From positions 1 through 16,374 of the forward strand of contig MOWL01000101.1 in the NCBI GenBank assembly GCA_002110485.1: a stretch of 16,374 nt of DNA. Direction: 5' to 3'. Positions 1-8,327 of this stretch are shown piece after piece. Numbering within the stretch: the first letter of the stretch is position 1; each line of letters begins with the position of its first letter. This DNA is from Emergomyces orientalis. Lineage: Eukaryota > Ascomycota > Eurotiomycetes > Onygenales > Ajellomycetaceae. The translations under genes and the position numbers were made by a program. Below the pieces are notes generated by a model. It was not told the origin of the DNA and ran no database searches. It saw nothing but the letters and a program-made list of their open reading frames with translations.

Positions 1-173
1 CTTGACGGTCCGGACCAGAAGGACGCCAAGGCGTGACAAAGATGGCCATGATTGGTTTAATTTATTTAGTCCGTCCTTGACGGTCTGGACCAGAAGGACG
101 CCAAGGCGTGACAAAGATGGTCATGATTGGTTTAATTTATTTAGTCCATCTTTGGAGGACGCCAACGCATGAC
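1..173. repeat. 75-bp tandem repeat, about 2.3 copies
   Basis: Two units (1-75 and 76-150) differ at only a few bases. A degenerate partial third unit follows at 151-173, keeping the GGACGCCAA core and the GCATGAC end. The array starts at the window edge, so more copies may lie to the left. It has no open frame of note. It could be a minisatellite or the end of a repeat-rich element; nothing in it identifies which. Confidence 0.85.
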
Positions 174-493
174 TTCGACTTGGCGGCTGAGAGCGTAGCT
201 GACGTAATCACATCAAATTAATGGTGGTTAACGTATTTCACCACGAACTTGCGCACACCACGACCTTGCGCACCAAGTCATGTGATATAAAACTCTATTT
301 AATACTTGCTTGGCTTCACCATACAGGCTACTGGTCCAGGCACCAACGTAGAGGTGCAAGTTATGTCTAGGTGTCGTACACAGGCTCCGTACGACTGGAG
401 TAAATAGAAATTATACATACCTGCCTGCCACCCTGCCAGAAAGAAAGAAGAAAAGAAAAGAAAAGGAGAGATCGTACGTACCAGAGAGAAAAG
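174..493. other. Non-coding stretch with a 17-bp doublet and purine tract
   Basis: No gene is seen here. A 17-bp direct repeat (240-256 and 257-273, one mismatch, core CTTGCGCAC) is present. A TGATATAAAA element lies near 282-292. A run of A and G occupies about 438-470, which on the minus strand is a CT-rich tract just downstream of the stop of the DUF3716-like remnant. Confidence 0.5.
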
Positions 494-1073
494 CTATTCC
501 AGAACTATAGGAGCAGCAGGTGTTGAACCAGCTGTGAGCAGCTGCTGCCCAGGGGGCCCCCCCATCTGCCGTTGAGGGCCACCCTCATCATCATCATCAT
601 CGTCCAAGTCTATCACTTCTATACCCCCATCTCGTACGGAGCAGCGAGCGGCATGATCCCGCCACTTGCAGTTGCCACAGGCTCCACCAAAGTGGCCAGG
701 CACACGGCGGCATTCTGGGAATGGACGAAAACCTGGGCCACCCAGGCAGGCAGTGCATGCGTGTGGCTCCGGCGGCCACGAGATTGTATGAGGAGAGCAT
801 TGATGTATGACTGACGATGGCTTCGAACCTGCACCTCAGTTATGGCGCCTCGTACGAACACCACATCTTGTCCAGGGAGTGCCAGAACTGCACTGGACTG
901 CGGACTGTGGGCAAAGGGGTTCAGCTGTTGACCAGCGATGAAGAGGGTGCGATAGGGGTCCTGGGGACGATCGAGGCCGAGAAACGCGAGAGCCCTATAT
1001 CGTACGAAGAAGAGATGATTAGCCTTGTGATTCCTAGCTGATGAAGCAACCTACCTGAGCTTCGTACGTACAT
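494..1073 (-). pseudogene. DUF3716-like cysteine-domain protein, frameshifted
   Basis: Read on the minus strand, a first frame (about 1015 to 790) reads YRALAFLGLDRPQDPYR and runs on to INALLIQSRG. A second frame then reads HACTACLGG, PFPECRRVPGHFGGAC, and GNCKWRDHAARCSVRD, followed by six Asp and a Gly/Pro/Gln-rich tail to the stop at 494. The Cys spacing (CxxC, a single C, then GACGNCxW and RC) is what I associate with the fungal DUF3716 family, whose function is unknown. The two frames join naturally if one base is missing near 784-790. A CT-rich leader (1137-1093), an ATG at 1073 and an intron with GTAGGT donor and ATATAG acceptor (995-1054) precede it, but the exon phase is off by one there too. 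I call it a decayed gene; assembly errors are the alternative. Confidence 0.55.
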
Positions 1074-1092
1074 GGTTGATGTGATGACTTGT

Positions 1093-1137
1093 TGAAAGAG
1101 GAAGAAGAAGAAAGAGAGAGAAGAGAAGAGAGAGAGA
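1093..1137. repeat. GA-rich simple tract
   Basis: The plus strand carries about 45 nt of almost pure A and G (GAAGAAGAAG, then GAGAGAGAAG repeats). On the minus strand this is a CT-rich tract immediately before the candidate ATG at 1073, a common arrangement around fungal transcription starts. It could equally be a plain microsatellite. Confidence 0.6.
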
Positions 1138-1228
1138 TGTTGTGATTTTAAAGTAGTGAAATTTCTAAATAGGAAGTTGTGAGGGAATGATTCTATTCAC
1201 TGCAACTACAATATGGCTTCGTACGGAA

Positions 1229-1486
1229 TCAACCACGGTGAGAGCAAGTACGAGCAGTATGCTCAGCACTTCGGCATATACTACAAAGTCGAGGAGCTCG
1301 TCGTCTAGCTATAACCTTCTCAGTGCCAGTTTCAGTTGTCTGAGCTTCCACAGTTCGTACGGAATCTCTACCATCATTATTCTCACTGTTATCATCTCTT
1401 TGTACATGACCAGCTGCACCTCCACAGCGATGGCGATGGAGATGGAGTTGACAAAGGCGATCTGCTGCCAAGCAGAAGTGCGGGTC
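1229..1486 (-). pseudogene. Zinc-knuckle protein fragment, transposase-like tail
   Basis: The minus strand is open for about 85 codons without an ATG start. It ends in a basic segment followed by APRLCSICRSAEHTARTC, a CX2CX4HX4C zinc knuckle, and stops seven codons after its last Arg-Thr-Cys. Such knuckles close many fungal DNA-transposon proteins and also occur in retroelement Gag proteins. No catalytic domain is visible, so the class cannot be decided. A TATATA element lies upstream near 1621-1626. It may be the 3' end of an eroded element or an exon of the neighbouring remnant; the lack of a start argues against an intact gene. Confidence 0.4.
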
Positions 1487-1649
1487 AACATATCAGGAAG
1501 CCTGAAGACGATCTGTCATCCATGATCCTAGGCCATCACTGGCGTCCTTTGCTGGGTGATGAAAATCGCGATTCCCTTGACTTAGAGCCTTTTCAGGGCC
1601 TCGACGGGAGGCTGACGCCCTATATAAGCTTAACATTGGCCACGTAATC

Positions 1650-2074
1650 TTCATTTCTACTGCTTGACTGGATAATGTCAAGTAGTGCTACAGGCTATCT
1701 TGCTACTCAACGTCACCTCTTAAGCAATAGTTTTACAATGATCATTTATCGGCAAACTATATAATTAATTTTCTTTGAAGAGGACTGACAGTTATCTTGG
1801 TATTGCAAAAGAGCTGGGGAGGTGATGATAGTAGCTCTGTGGCTATGAAAAGTACTCATAAGTTGATGTCAGAAAACGTTACATACAAAAAAAACCATTT
1901 ACCAATGGTTAGATAGTGAACACCAAAATATTTGGTCTACATGTTGAATGTAGATTACAGGTTGAATGCATGCGTCGAATTGAGGGACTGAATGGGAGTA
2001 AAGCAGAGGGAGCGGAGTGGAGGAGGAAAGAAAAATGGGTGGAGAGAGCTGAACAAAAAAAAGAGAAAAGAAGA
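1650..2074. other. AT-rich intergenic region
   Basis: No gene is seen. Segment 1731-1785 resembles 8216-8262 (see findings). A T-rich tract on the minus strand (about 2045-2075) directly follows the stop of the kinase remnant. Confidence 0.5.
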
Positions 2075-3530
2075 TTAACAAACATGGTTCACCAACTCGG
2101 CCCGGATCTTTTCGTCATGAACATCACTCAATACAGCTTCTCCGCATCTAGCCAGATGGCCACGCATTTTAATCCATGTTTTTTCAAAAGTAGGTAGATA
2201 TTTCACAAATTCAAGAATTAGAGAATATGCATAGTGGATGAATAGCAACATGTGATCCCGGGTATGTGGGAGGTGCGAACTTAAAAGCTTCAAAAATGGC
2301 TGGATACCAATCTGCCACATTCTGGTAGGCAATGAACATTTATTGGGAATTTGTTGAAGATCCAGATTAGCGGACGGGTGTTGCGTAGCTATAAAGATAT
2401 CACAATACTCTCCCAGTAGAACTTTATGAGAAGAGTTCAAAAGTTGCCATTGTGCATCAGTGAAATGTTCCGTTGGTTTGGAGAGCCGCTGCTCTTTGCA
2501 TTTCTCCTCAGCTTTATCAAGGTTGAAAAGTATGTGTTCAGCCTGATGCGCTAATTCTTCGCCCGATATCGTGGTCAATCGAAAAAGAGGTATTCCGGGG
2601 CAGTCACACCACGGTTCGGGTTTCATTTGATACTTTTTAATCGTCCAGTCGAAGATATAGTCATTCTGGAATCTCTCGCGCGCAAACAAATCGCGGAAGA
2701 TCTTTCGGAGGTAGGAGTAGTCTGGCTTTTCTTTGATGGAAAGGGATTGACAGTACGTGAAGAAGGTAGAGAATTCAGCGGGCGATCCACTGCAGAGTTG
2801 GCTGATGGGAATATCCTGTTTTTTCTTCAAGATGAGATTGTGATCCTCCCGCTCTGTCGGAGCAGTCGGGTCTAGCCACGGAAGAGACCCATGAAGTAAA
2901 TACAGCAACGTATAGCCAAGAGCCTCCATATCGTCACGAGGAGATTGCTCCAGTCCTAAATGAGCATTGATACTAGCAAAGCAGGCAGTGCCAGTGTTCA
3001 GTGTTTCACAAGCTGAACCTTCAAGATCGTATTCCTTGGCCACCGCAAACCCAATAGCGTGAACTTGATTTCCGCACTTTCCAATACCCATTAGAAAGTT
3101 GTCGGGCCTGACATCGCGATGAAGAAAAGACTTTTTATGAATGCCTTCAAGGCAGGATATAAGTTGCTCAGCCAATGAAAGCACAGTCTTCAGAGTGAAT
3201 TTCCTGTCACAGAAGATGAAAAGGTCCTCCAGAGTAGGGCCAAGTAGATCAATAACCATGGCCTGATAGTCATCTGCGGCATGCCAAACCAATGAATAAA
3301 AGGGATTCCGACACCACCACTGAGGTGTCTGTAGACACGGGACTCATGCTGTAGCAGTCCGCATTGTCGTACTCGATCTTGATGCAACTTCTTGTCCGGA
3401 GATAGTATTGATGCCTATTCAGAGGTGTAAGACAGGATGATCAGGGAAGTTGGTAAAGGATGGGCTGCTTACCAGTATAGATGTTACGTGACTTCCCTTC
3501 CCTATCATTTTGTCAATTTCGTATTTATCG
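2075..3530 (-). pseudogene. CK1-like kinase with Est1-like tail, decayed
   Basis: The N-lobe is readable in pieces: IDKYEIDKMIGKGS, NIYTGINTISGQEVA, IKIEYDN, and ESRVYRHLSGGVGIPF ending in WFG. These are hallmarks of casein kinase 1. A 58-nt intron (3415-3472, GTAAGC donor, AATAG acceptor) splits the glycine-loop region. The pieces are offset by single missing bases near 3487, 3382, 3356 and 3282. From 3292 the frame is open for 405 codons: DLLGPTLEDLF, HRDVRPDNFLMG, GTACFASINAHLGLEQS. The catalytic-loop Lys is Arg, and DFG reads GFA, so the metal-binding Asp is gone. The C-terminal 200 residues include ATQHPSANLDLQQ and LPTRMWQIGIQPFLKLL, matching a module common in fungal Est1-like (14-3-3-like TPR) proteins, here truncated. 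A shorter protein starting at the internal ATG near 3258 is conceivable but would lack the N-lobe. Confidence 0.8.
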
Positions 3531-3608
3531 ATGTATAGTTTCTGAAATGTAGGGTTAATTTCATGTCTTCAGTGTCAATGGCACAATGCTCACTGGAATA
3601 TCCTTCAA

Positions 3609-3773
3609 ATGAGGTCCGCAGTGGCGACAGCTTGTTCCTCACAATCGACCAAATCAGTGGCAGCGCTTCGAGCAGAGAGGCTTGCCCATGATCGATTGTG
3701 TCGTGGTGATATCGCTAGGTTTTTAGACATTTTGAATGAGTTTGGCCGAATGGCAATATGTCTATTCTTTTGA
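3609..3773 (+). CDS. Possible 54-residue open frame, unrecognised
   Basis: An ATG-to-TGA frame encodes a polar, Ala/Arg-rich peptide (SVAALRAERLAHDRL, then DIARFLDILNEFGRMA) that looks more protein-like than chance. No promoter, intron or family could be assigned. It may be a leftover exon of an older gene or a chance frame. Confidence 0.2.
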   Translation: MRSAVATACSSQSTKSVAALRAERLAHDRLCRGDIARFLDILNEFGRMAICLFF

Positions 3774-4716
3774 TGTATGGTTTTCTTGGTCTGCTCCAGA
3801 AAGGGGAACGAAAATTAAGGTTCAAGAGACTGCCTGAGTTGCAAGATAACCGGGGAAATATGATGGGTGATATGCTTTATAAAGACAATACGCATCATCT
3901 TCGGCCCTGAAAAAGAAATGTGCACAGCAATCTCTGTTCAATACTGAAACAGTTAGCAATTTAATATTAGGGGCATCACAACAGGGTCAGCTGCCCGCCA
4001 TTTGCGCGAACCAGTTGCAAACCTAGTACCCTGACTTTTCACCTCCTAACGCCACTCAGACAGAAATATTGGTCCTATCAGACGGAGGGTATGGATTGGC
4101 ATGGGACAATATAGCCAAACCCGGATTGTATAATCCCAGGTTCGCAGCAACTGAATTTGTGGCTACTCAATACACATTCAGGCGGGCAGAGCAGCGATGC
4201 ACCTCTCAGCCTACTGCAGCTGGATCACACTTGTAGTTTCTCAACCATTGATCCGGTTGGGTAATATAGTTAGCAATCAGGCAATTTGAGCATGGGGTGG
4301 ATACTGTTTTTGCGGTGTAAGTCTCCAGAATGCCGCTCCATTACGCCTTGCAGATAAATCACCCATCCTTAATCCCGCATCCCATACGCTACTATCCATT
4401 CCACAACAGGAGTCTGGTAAACCCGGAAATCTTATAGAAGCTGCCTATCTTGTGTAGTTGTTGTGGCCCATCTGCCATGTGGGCATTAGTCCATCAATAA
4501 CCCCCATGATTTATCGATTTTTATCCTTGAACACGCTCCACTTTGTGTCCATCACTCCACTTTCCCTTTTCTCTTCACAGAGAGTATGCGTCTCTGAGCT
4601 GCTTATTCAGCATACCTGCCATATCTATCTGTAAGGAAGAAGCCCCCACACTTTTCCACATAATTTAAATCTCAAGCTTACAGGTCAGGCGAGATAGAGA
4701 CCAGCATTCACTCAAA
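3774..4716. other. Long intergenic stretch, nothing recognised
   Basis: Frames on both strands are short and show no family motif. The right end has features of a plus-strand promoter: a pyrimidine-rich stretch at about 4545-4580 and an ATTTAAAT element near 4662-4671, some 50 nt before the ATG of the F-box-like gene. Confidence 0.5.
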
Positions 4717-5501
4717 ATGGGCGACAAACTGCCGGTTGAGTTGGTGGGACAGATTGCTCAGAAACATAACAAGAAGGATCTGAAAATCTTATGAAAGTCT
4801 CCTGGAAGTTCCGCTCTGCTGTCGAACCAATGATATACGAGGGGATCAGTTTGACCTGCCCTGCAGTATTGGCCTTGCTGAGGGCCATCCATGAACGGCC
4901 TCGTATGGTTTCGCGCACCGAAACGCTTAAGATATCCGAGACGGAGGACCAGACAATTGATGCAACGGAGCTTGTTCAAATGGCTGGATTAAACGCACAG
5001 TCAACTGGGAATCAAATCATCTCGCACCTGCTATCCAAATTGCCTAATCTCCACTCCTTTTGCTTCCGCTCTTTCAAAAGTGATTTTGGTCATATTATAA
5101 ACCGTGTGGACAGAAAACCTCTTGATTTTTCCAGTCTAAGAAAGATTGTAACACTTCAGTTGCCGGTGCATTGTCTGCTCACATTTCCAACACCAGTTTT
5201 GCCTGTGACACTGGAATGCCTCAAAGTGAGAGACGCTGAGTCGGTCAATGGAGAAAATCTTATAAAAATGCTGGTCAATTATATCAAGCAGAAGCCTGTT
5301 GGGGGTACAGACACATGGGCGCTAAAATTCATTACTATTGTCTCGAATATTGGTTCCTGCACGTATTCCAGAGCAGAGCAGAGGGATATTTCTGAAGATA
5401 ACACAGCCGAGCTGAGGGCTATCTGCAATGATAAAGGGGTGAAATTGCACTGGCGTAGGATTGTTGTTATGACGTGTGGTCGTGAACCTTGGGCATATTA
5501 G
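4717..5501 (+). pseudogene. F-box-like protein with one-base frameshift
   Basis: The ATG at 4717 opens MGDKLPVELVGQIAQ, typical of an F-box start (LPxELxxxIxxxL). This frame stops at 4792-4794, while the frame from 4791 continues MKVSWKFRSAVEPMIYEGIS for 236 codons to 5501. Adding one A to the A run near 4783-4786 would give KDLKNLMKVSWKFR without a break. The body has LRR-like lines (LPNLHSFCFRSF, LRKIVTLQLPVH, TLECLKVRDAES). F-box proteins bring substrates to SCF ubiquitin ligases. Whether the break is real or a homopolymer error is undecided. Initiation at 4791 would give a protein lacking the F-box. Confidence 0.65.
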
Positions 5502-5671
5502 ATGCGGTTGGTCGCGTTCTAACTGTATTTTAACAATTTGCTGAGACAACCACATTCTGGAACACATTTTGTGCCACTGCACTGATTTAAGTATGGTAAA
5601 TTACCTCCGAGACAAACAAGACAGACACATCCAAAAAGTGGTGAAGTACGGAGAATGAAGTAGTTATTATT
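5502..5671. other. Short spacer with GACAAACAAGACA motif
   Basis: No gene is seen. The string GAGACAAACAAGACAGACAC near 5609-5628 is nearly repeated in the loop of the foldback element (about 5732-5750), suggesting a partial or older copy of the same element next to it. Confidence 0.4.
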
Positions 5672-5814
5672 ACACCATGACCTTGGCCACTTTGCACCAC
5701 TAGGCTAACTTAGTAGGGAAAAGTACCTTTAAGACAAACAAGACAAACACGAAAAGGTACCCCTTCTCATACTAAATTAGCCTAGTGGTACAAAGTGGCC
5801 AAAGGTCGTGGTGT
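5672..5814. mobile_element. Foldback / MITE-like hairpin element
   Basis: Two arms of about 60 nt (5672-5731 and 5754-5814) are inverted copies of each other, with a few mismatches and small gaps. They share ACACCA[T/C]GACC at the tips and GGCCACTTTG and CCACTAGGCTAA inside. The loop is about 22 nt and there is no coding capacity. This is the structure of a small non-autonomous foldback element. Clear target-site duplications were not found, so the exact ends are uncertain. Confidence 0.75.
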
Positions 5815-5974
5815 GGCCAAGTTCATGATGAAATACATTATCATCGCCAAAAGTATAACATATAGAAAAAAACCCTCCAAAGGAAAAGGTCTATGACAGA
5901 AAAGGTCTTAACATAAAAACTCTCGGAACATATGCTCACTATTACAGTACTCCATGCTGAGATTCCCGTGCCAT

Positions 5975-7276
5975 TCATTCATTTACCCAGTTGTCTGCGT
6001 TGATCAAAGCGGCTTCCATGCTATGCTTGTGCTGAACCAAATATTCCTGAATTTCAGCCGGAGAGAATTTTGATGAAGGAATCACATTCGAGAATTCCTT
6101 TGCTTTTTCAATTATATCTTCCGCCGGCTGATTTTGAGGAGAGTACATCTGGATAAAGATGTCATTGATTTGCTGTTCATTTGCCAAACCAAACTCAATT
6201 GACAGATCAACGCGCCCTGGTCGAGTAAGCGCAGGGTCCAGTTGATTTGGGTGATTCGTTGTCATAACCAGTATCCTTCCCCTACTAGATATCATACCAT
6301 CAATCGCATTCAAAAGGCCAGCAAGTGTCACGCCGTTTTTTGATTTCGGGCGAACACCGGATTCTTTGATGAAATCGCGGGTGACATCAGAAGCATCAAC
6401 ATCTTCTATGCAAACCAGGGAGGGGCTTGGGAGAAGAGACATCAAGAGAAGTAATGCCTTATCGGTGAGCATTTCGTCCTTCAGGGATATGAAATGAATA
6501 TCAAGTGAAAAGTGACTTGCTAAAGCGAGAGCTAGGCTGGTTTTTCCAGTGCCGGGAGGGCCATGAAACAAATACCCTCGACGGTAAGGTTTTCCTCGCG
6601 CCTTGTACCATTCTGAACTCGACAGGAATTCCGCCACATCCATTATTAGAGAGCTCTTACGTTGTTGCTCCAGCACGACTGAACCCAAAGAACGAGGGAA
6701 CTGGTGTGAGATGAGCCGCCATGGAAAATATGTCTCCACCAGATTTTTATGCTGTGGATACATCACGGATGTATACTTGTTCTCAGTCAGATACTGAACC
6801 CGTACTTCACTGACAAACTTTTCTAGTGGTTCCCGAGACCAGCCGAGGACTGTGAGCACCAGTCGTCCGGTGCTTGGTGCAAGATGGATCCATTGTCCTC
6901 CGTACCGGAACCATGCGTCCCCACCACATGGCTGAAATCTCAGTCTCCTTCCATAGGGGTCACCTTTCTTTCGGTGATCCCAGTCGTTGTGCCCTTCCGT
7001 CAGCACCTGTATCGAGCGGCTTTGTATTTGCATATGCTCTCTGGAGTACCATGTTATAGCCCTACCAACCTCATCTGCAGTGTGCACTTCAAGTGATACT
7101 GTACAACGATCCCAAAAGAGTTGAAATAGACTTCTCACACCCGCTAACGCGTCTCGGGTGCGCGAAAGAATTAAAAGAAAATGGGGGAGGATCAAATATT
7201 TTTTGAAAAAAGGGTAGCACTTTGTAAAATATAAGAGTACTCTCTTGAGTTCGGTCGACTGAATGGTTTTTGCCAT
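5975..7276 (-). CDS. BCS1-like AAA ATPase, copy 1
   Basis: A 433-residue, apparently intron-free protein. The BCS1-type N-terminal domain covers about residues 50-230 (FQLFWDRCTVSLEV, GGQWIHL, TVLGWSREPL). The AAA domain has Walker A GPPGTGKT (239-246), Walker B with EDVDA (about 287-295), sensor MTTNHPNQLD (338-347) and arginine finger RPGRVD (352-357). Mitochondrial Bcs1 is an inner-membrane ATPase that translocates the folded Rieske protein for complex III. Fungi also carry many divergent BCS1-like paralogues of unknown role, and this is one of those. The N-terminus has only a weak hydrophobic run (residues 27-37), so membrane insertion is uncertain. The ATG at 7276 is the first after an in-frame stop. 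A TATAAAGG element lies 92 nt upstream. All ATPase motifs are kept, so it is probably functional. Confidence 0.93.
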   Translation of the reverse strand: MAKTIQSTELKRVLLYFTKCYPFFKKYLILPHFLLILSRTRDALAGVRSLFQLFWDRCTVSLEVHTADEVGRAITWYSREHMQIQSRSIQVLTEGHNDWDHRKKGDPYGRRLRFQPCGGDAWFRYGGQWIHLAPSTGRLVLTVLGWSREPLEKFVSEVRVQYLTENKYTSVMYPQHKNLVETYFPWRLISHQFPRSLGSVVLEQQRKSSLIMDVAEFLSSSEWYKARGKPYRRGYLFHGPPGTGKTSLALALASHFSLDIHFISLKDEMLTDKALLLLMSLLPSPSLVCIEDVDASDVTRDFIKESGVRPKSKNGVTLAGLLNAIDGMISSRGRILVMTTNHPNQLDPALTRPGRVDLSIEFGLANEQQINDIFIQMYSPQNQPAEDIIEKAKEFSNVIPSSKFSPAEIQEYLVQHKHSMEAALINADNWVNE

Positions 7277-7367
7277 TTTTATTCTCAGTCAGAGCGGGAG
7301 TACGATTTCACCTGTTAGAAATTTGCAAACCTTGCCATGAGTTGGCATGGACAGTGGTACACCAGCC

Positions 7368-7376
7368 CCTTTATAA
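7368..7376 (-). promoter_or_regulatory. TATA box of BCS1-like copy 1
   Basis: Minus-strand TATAAAGG, about 92 nt before the ATG at 7276. Spacing and context suit a fungal core promoter with a leader of about 60 nt. Confidence 0.5.
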
Positions 7377-7825
7377 TGATTACCACATCACTCAACTGTT
7401 TCACTCGCTATGCTACAATGCTTTTCACAGGTTTTGTTTTATGTTTCTCTCTTTTTTTCTTTTCATTTTTGTCTCCCGCTTCTGAGAAGCCAGTTGCCTT
7501 CCCTCAAAATAAATTGCTTTTTCCACAGGCAATTTGGTGTACAAAGATTTATGCAGGGAAGATAGGGGCAAGCCACTAGCCTTGTATTAGAGCATAGAAA
7601 GCCGTGCCTGTGCATCTGTTCTGAATGCAGGCATGGATTGGAGGTCACTCGGGTTGCCACATTGACGGTCTGCACGCCAGCTGTGATGCGCCTTTGCTCC
7701 CTGACTCATTGCTCTTCCAACTAGCATTGCCGAAATGAGGATGGTGCTGGCTGCTATCACACTGAGCTCAGTGTGCAAGGTGCAGCCAGGGGTGCCAGAC
7801 TGTGTCGAGGGCACGGGAAACTTGT
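7377..7825. other. Intergenic region, nothing recognised
   Basis: A T-rich plus-strand tract (7430-7475) lies upstream of the first BCS1-like promoter. No frame on either strand shows recognisable motifs. The stretch may include diverged sequence belonging to the repeat that begins at about 7826. Confidence 0.4.
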
Positions 7826-8250
7826 GTTGATCACCCTGGGAGAGGATACCTCAATCCCCGAAGGCGAGTGCATATACATGCACAGCCTGAGTGCGTGCAA
7901 TATTCATGCAAAGGGATCATCACCTCGATACTAATTGAGGCCAAATTTTGAACCTCGCTGCTTTTGGCTATAAGAGATGCTTCACCGCTCGCTCGTTGCC
8001 TTGTTTGAGTACAAACCGGTCATCCATGTTGGCCAGTAAGCAGATCCCGTGGCTGCATGCGAAGGGATATGCTTACTAGTATCATACAAAGCTGGTTTTA
8101 TTCCTTTGCCATAGCGAATTGCTAGCGATACTTCGTGCCCTTTGGCCAGCCCACGCTTTTTTCCTTGCAATCTACATACGCGTTGCTCCCCACCATGTAA
8201 TGCGATATTTCATAATTTACAATAATCATTTTATTGGCAAACTTTATTTT
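7826..8250 (+). repeat. Inverted-repeat copy A (decayed gene segment)
   Basis: This matches, in opposite orientation, 12340-12665. The longest exact stretch is 37 nt (7968-8004 against 12518-12554), inside about 400 nt of weaker similarity with small gaps. In the plus frames it reads IRDASPLARCLV and then, after a one-base shift, EY, IHVG and later RYFVPF, the same peptide lines as in copy B, but with several stops. It is therefore a dead copy of part of the gene at 11837-12909. Confidence 0.8.
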
Positions 8251-8327
8251 CTTTGGAAGATAATAAAGTAGGGTCATTTGGTAGCAGACATGAGAGATCT
8301 AAGTGGGCTACTCTCCTTACATAATAA

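Noticed and set aside
1..173. Telomere or subtelomeric array, or CRISPR
   Set aside because: The unit is 75 bp with no TTAGGG-type repeat, and there are no spacers between identical short repeats.
1187..1647. Plus-strand open frames of 103-112 codons
   Set aside because: They are Ser/Thr- or His/Asp-rich, lack family features and lie opposite the zinc-knuckle frame, whose Cys/His pattern is meaningful.
4141..4260. Possible tRNA or small RNA gene
   Set aside because: No cloverleaf, and neither the A-box nor B-box motif pair, could be found.
6505..7096. Plus-strand frames of 60-70 codons
   Set aside because: Antisense shadows of BCS1-like copy 1.
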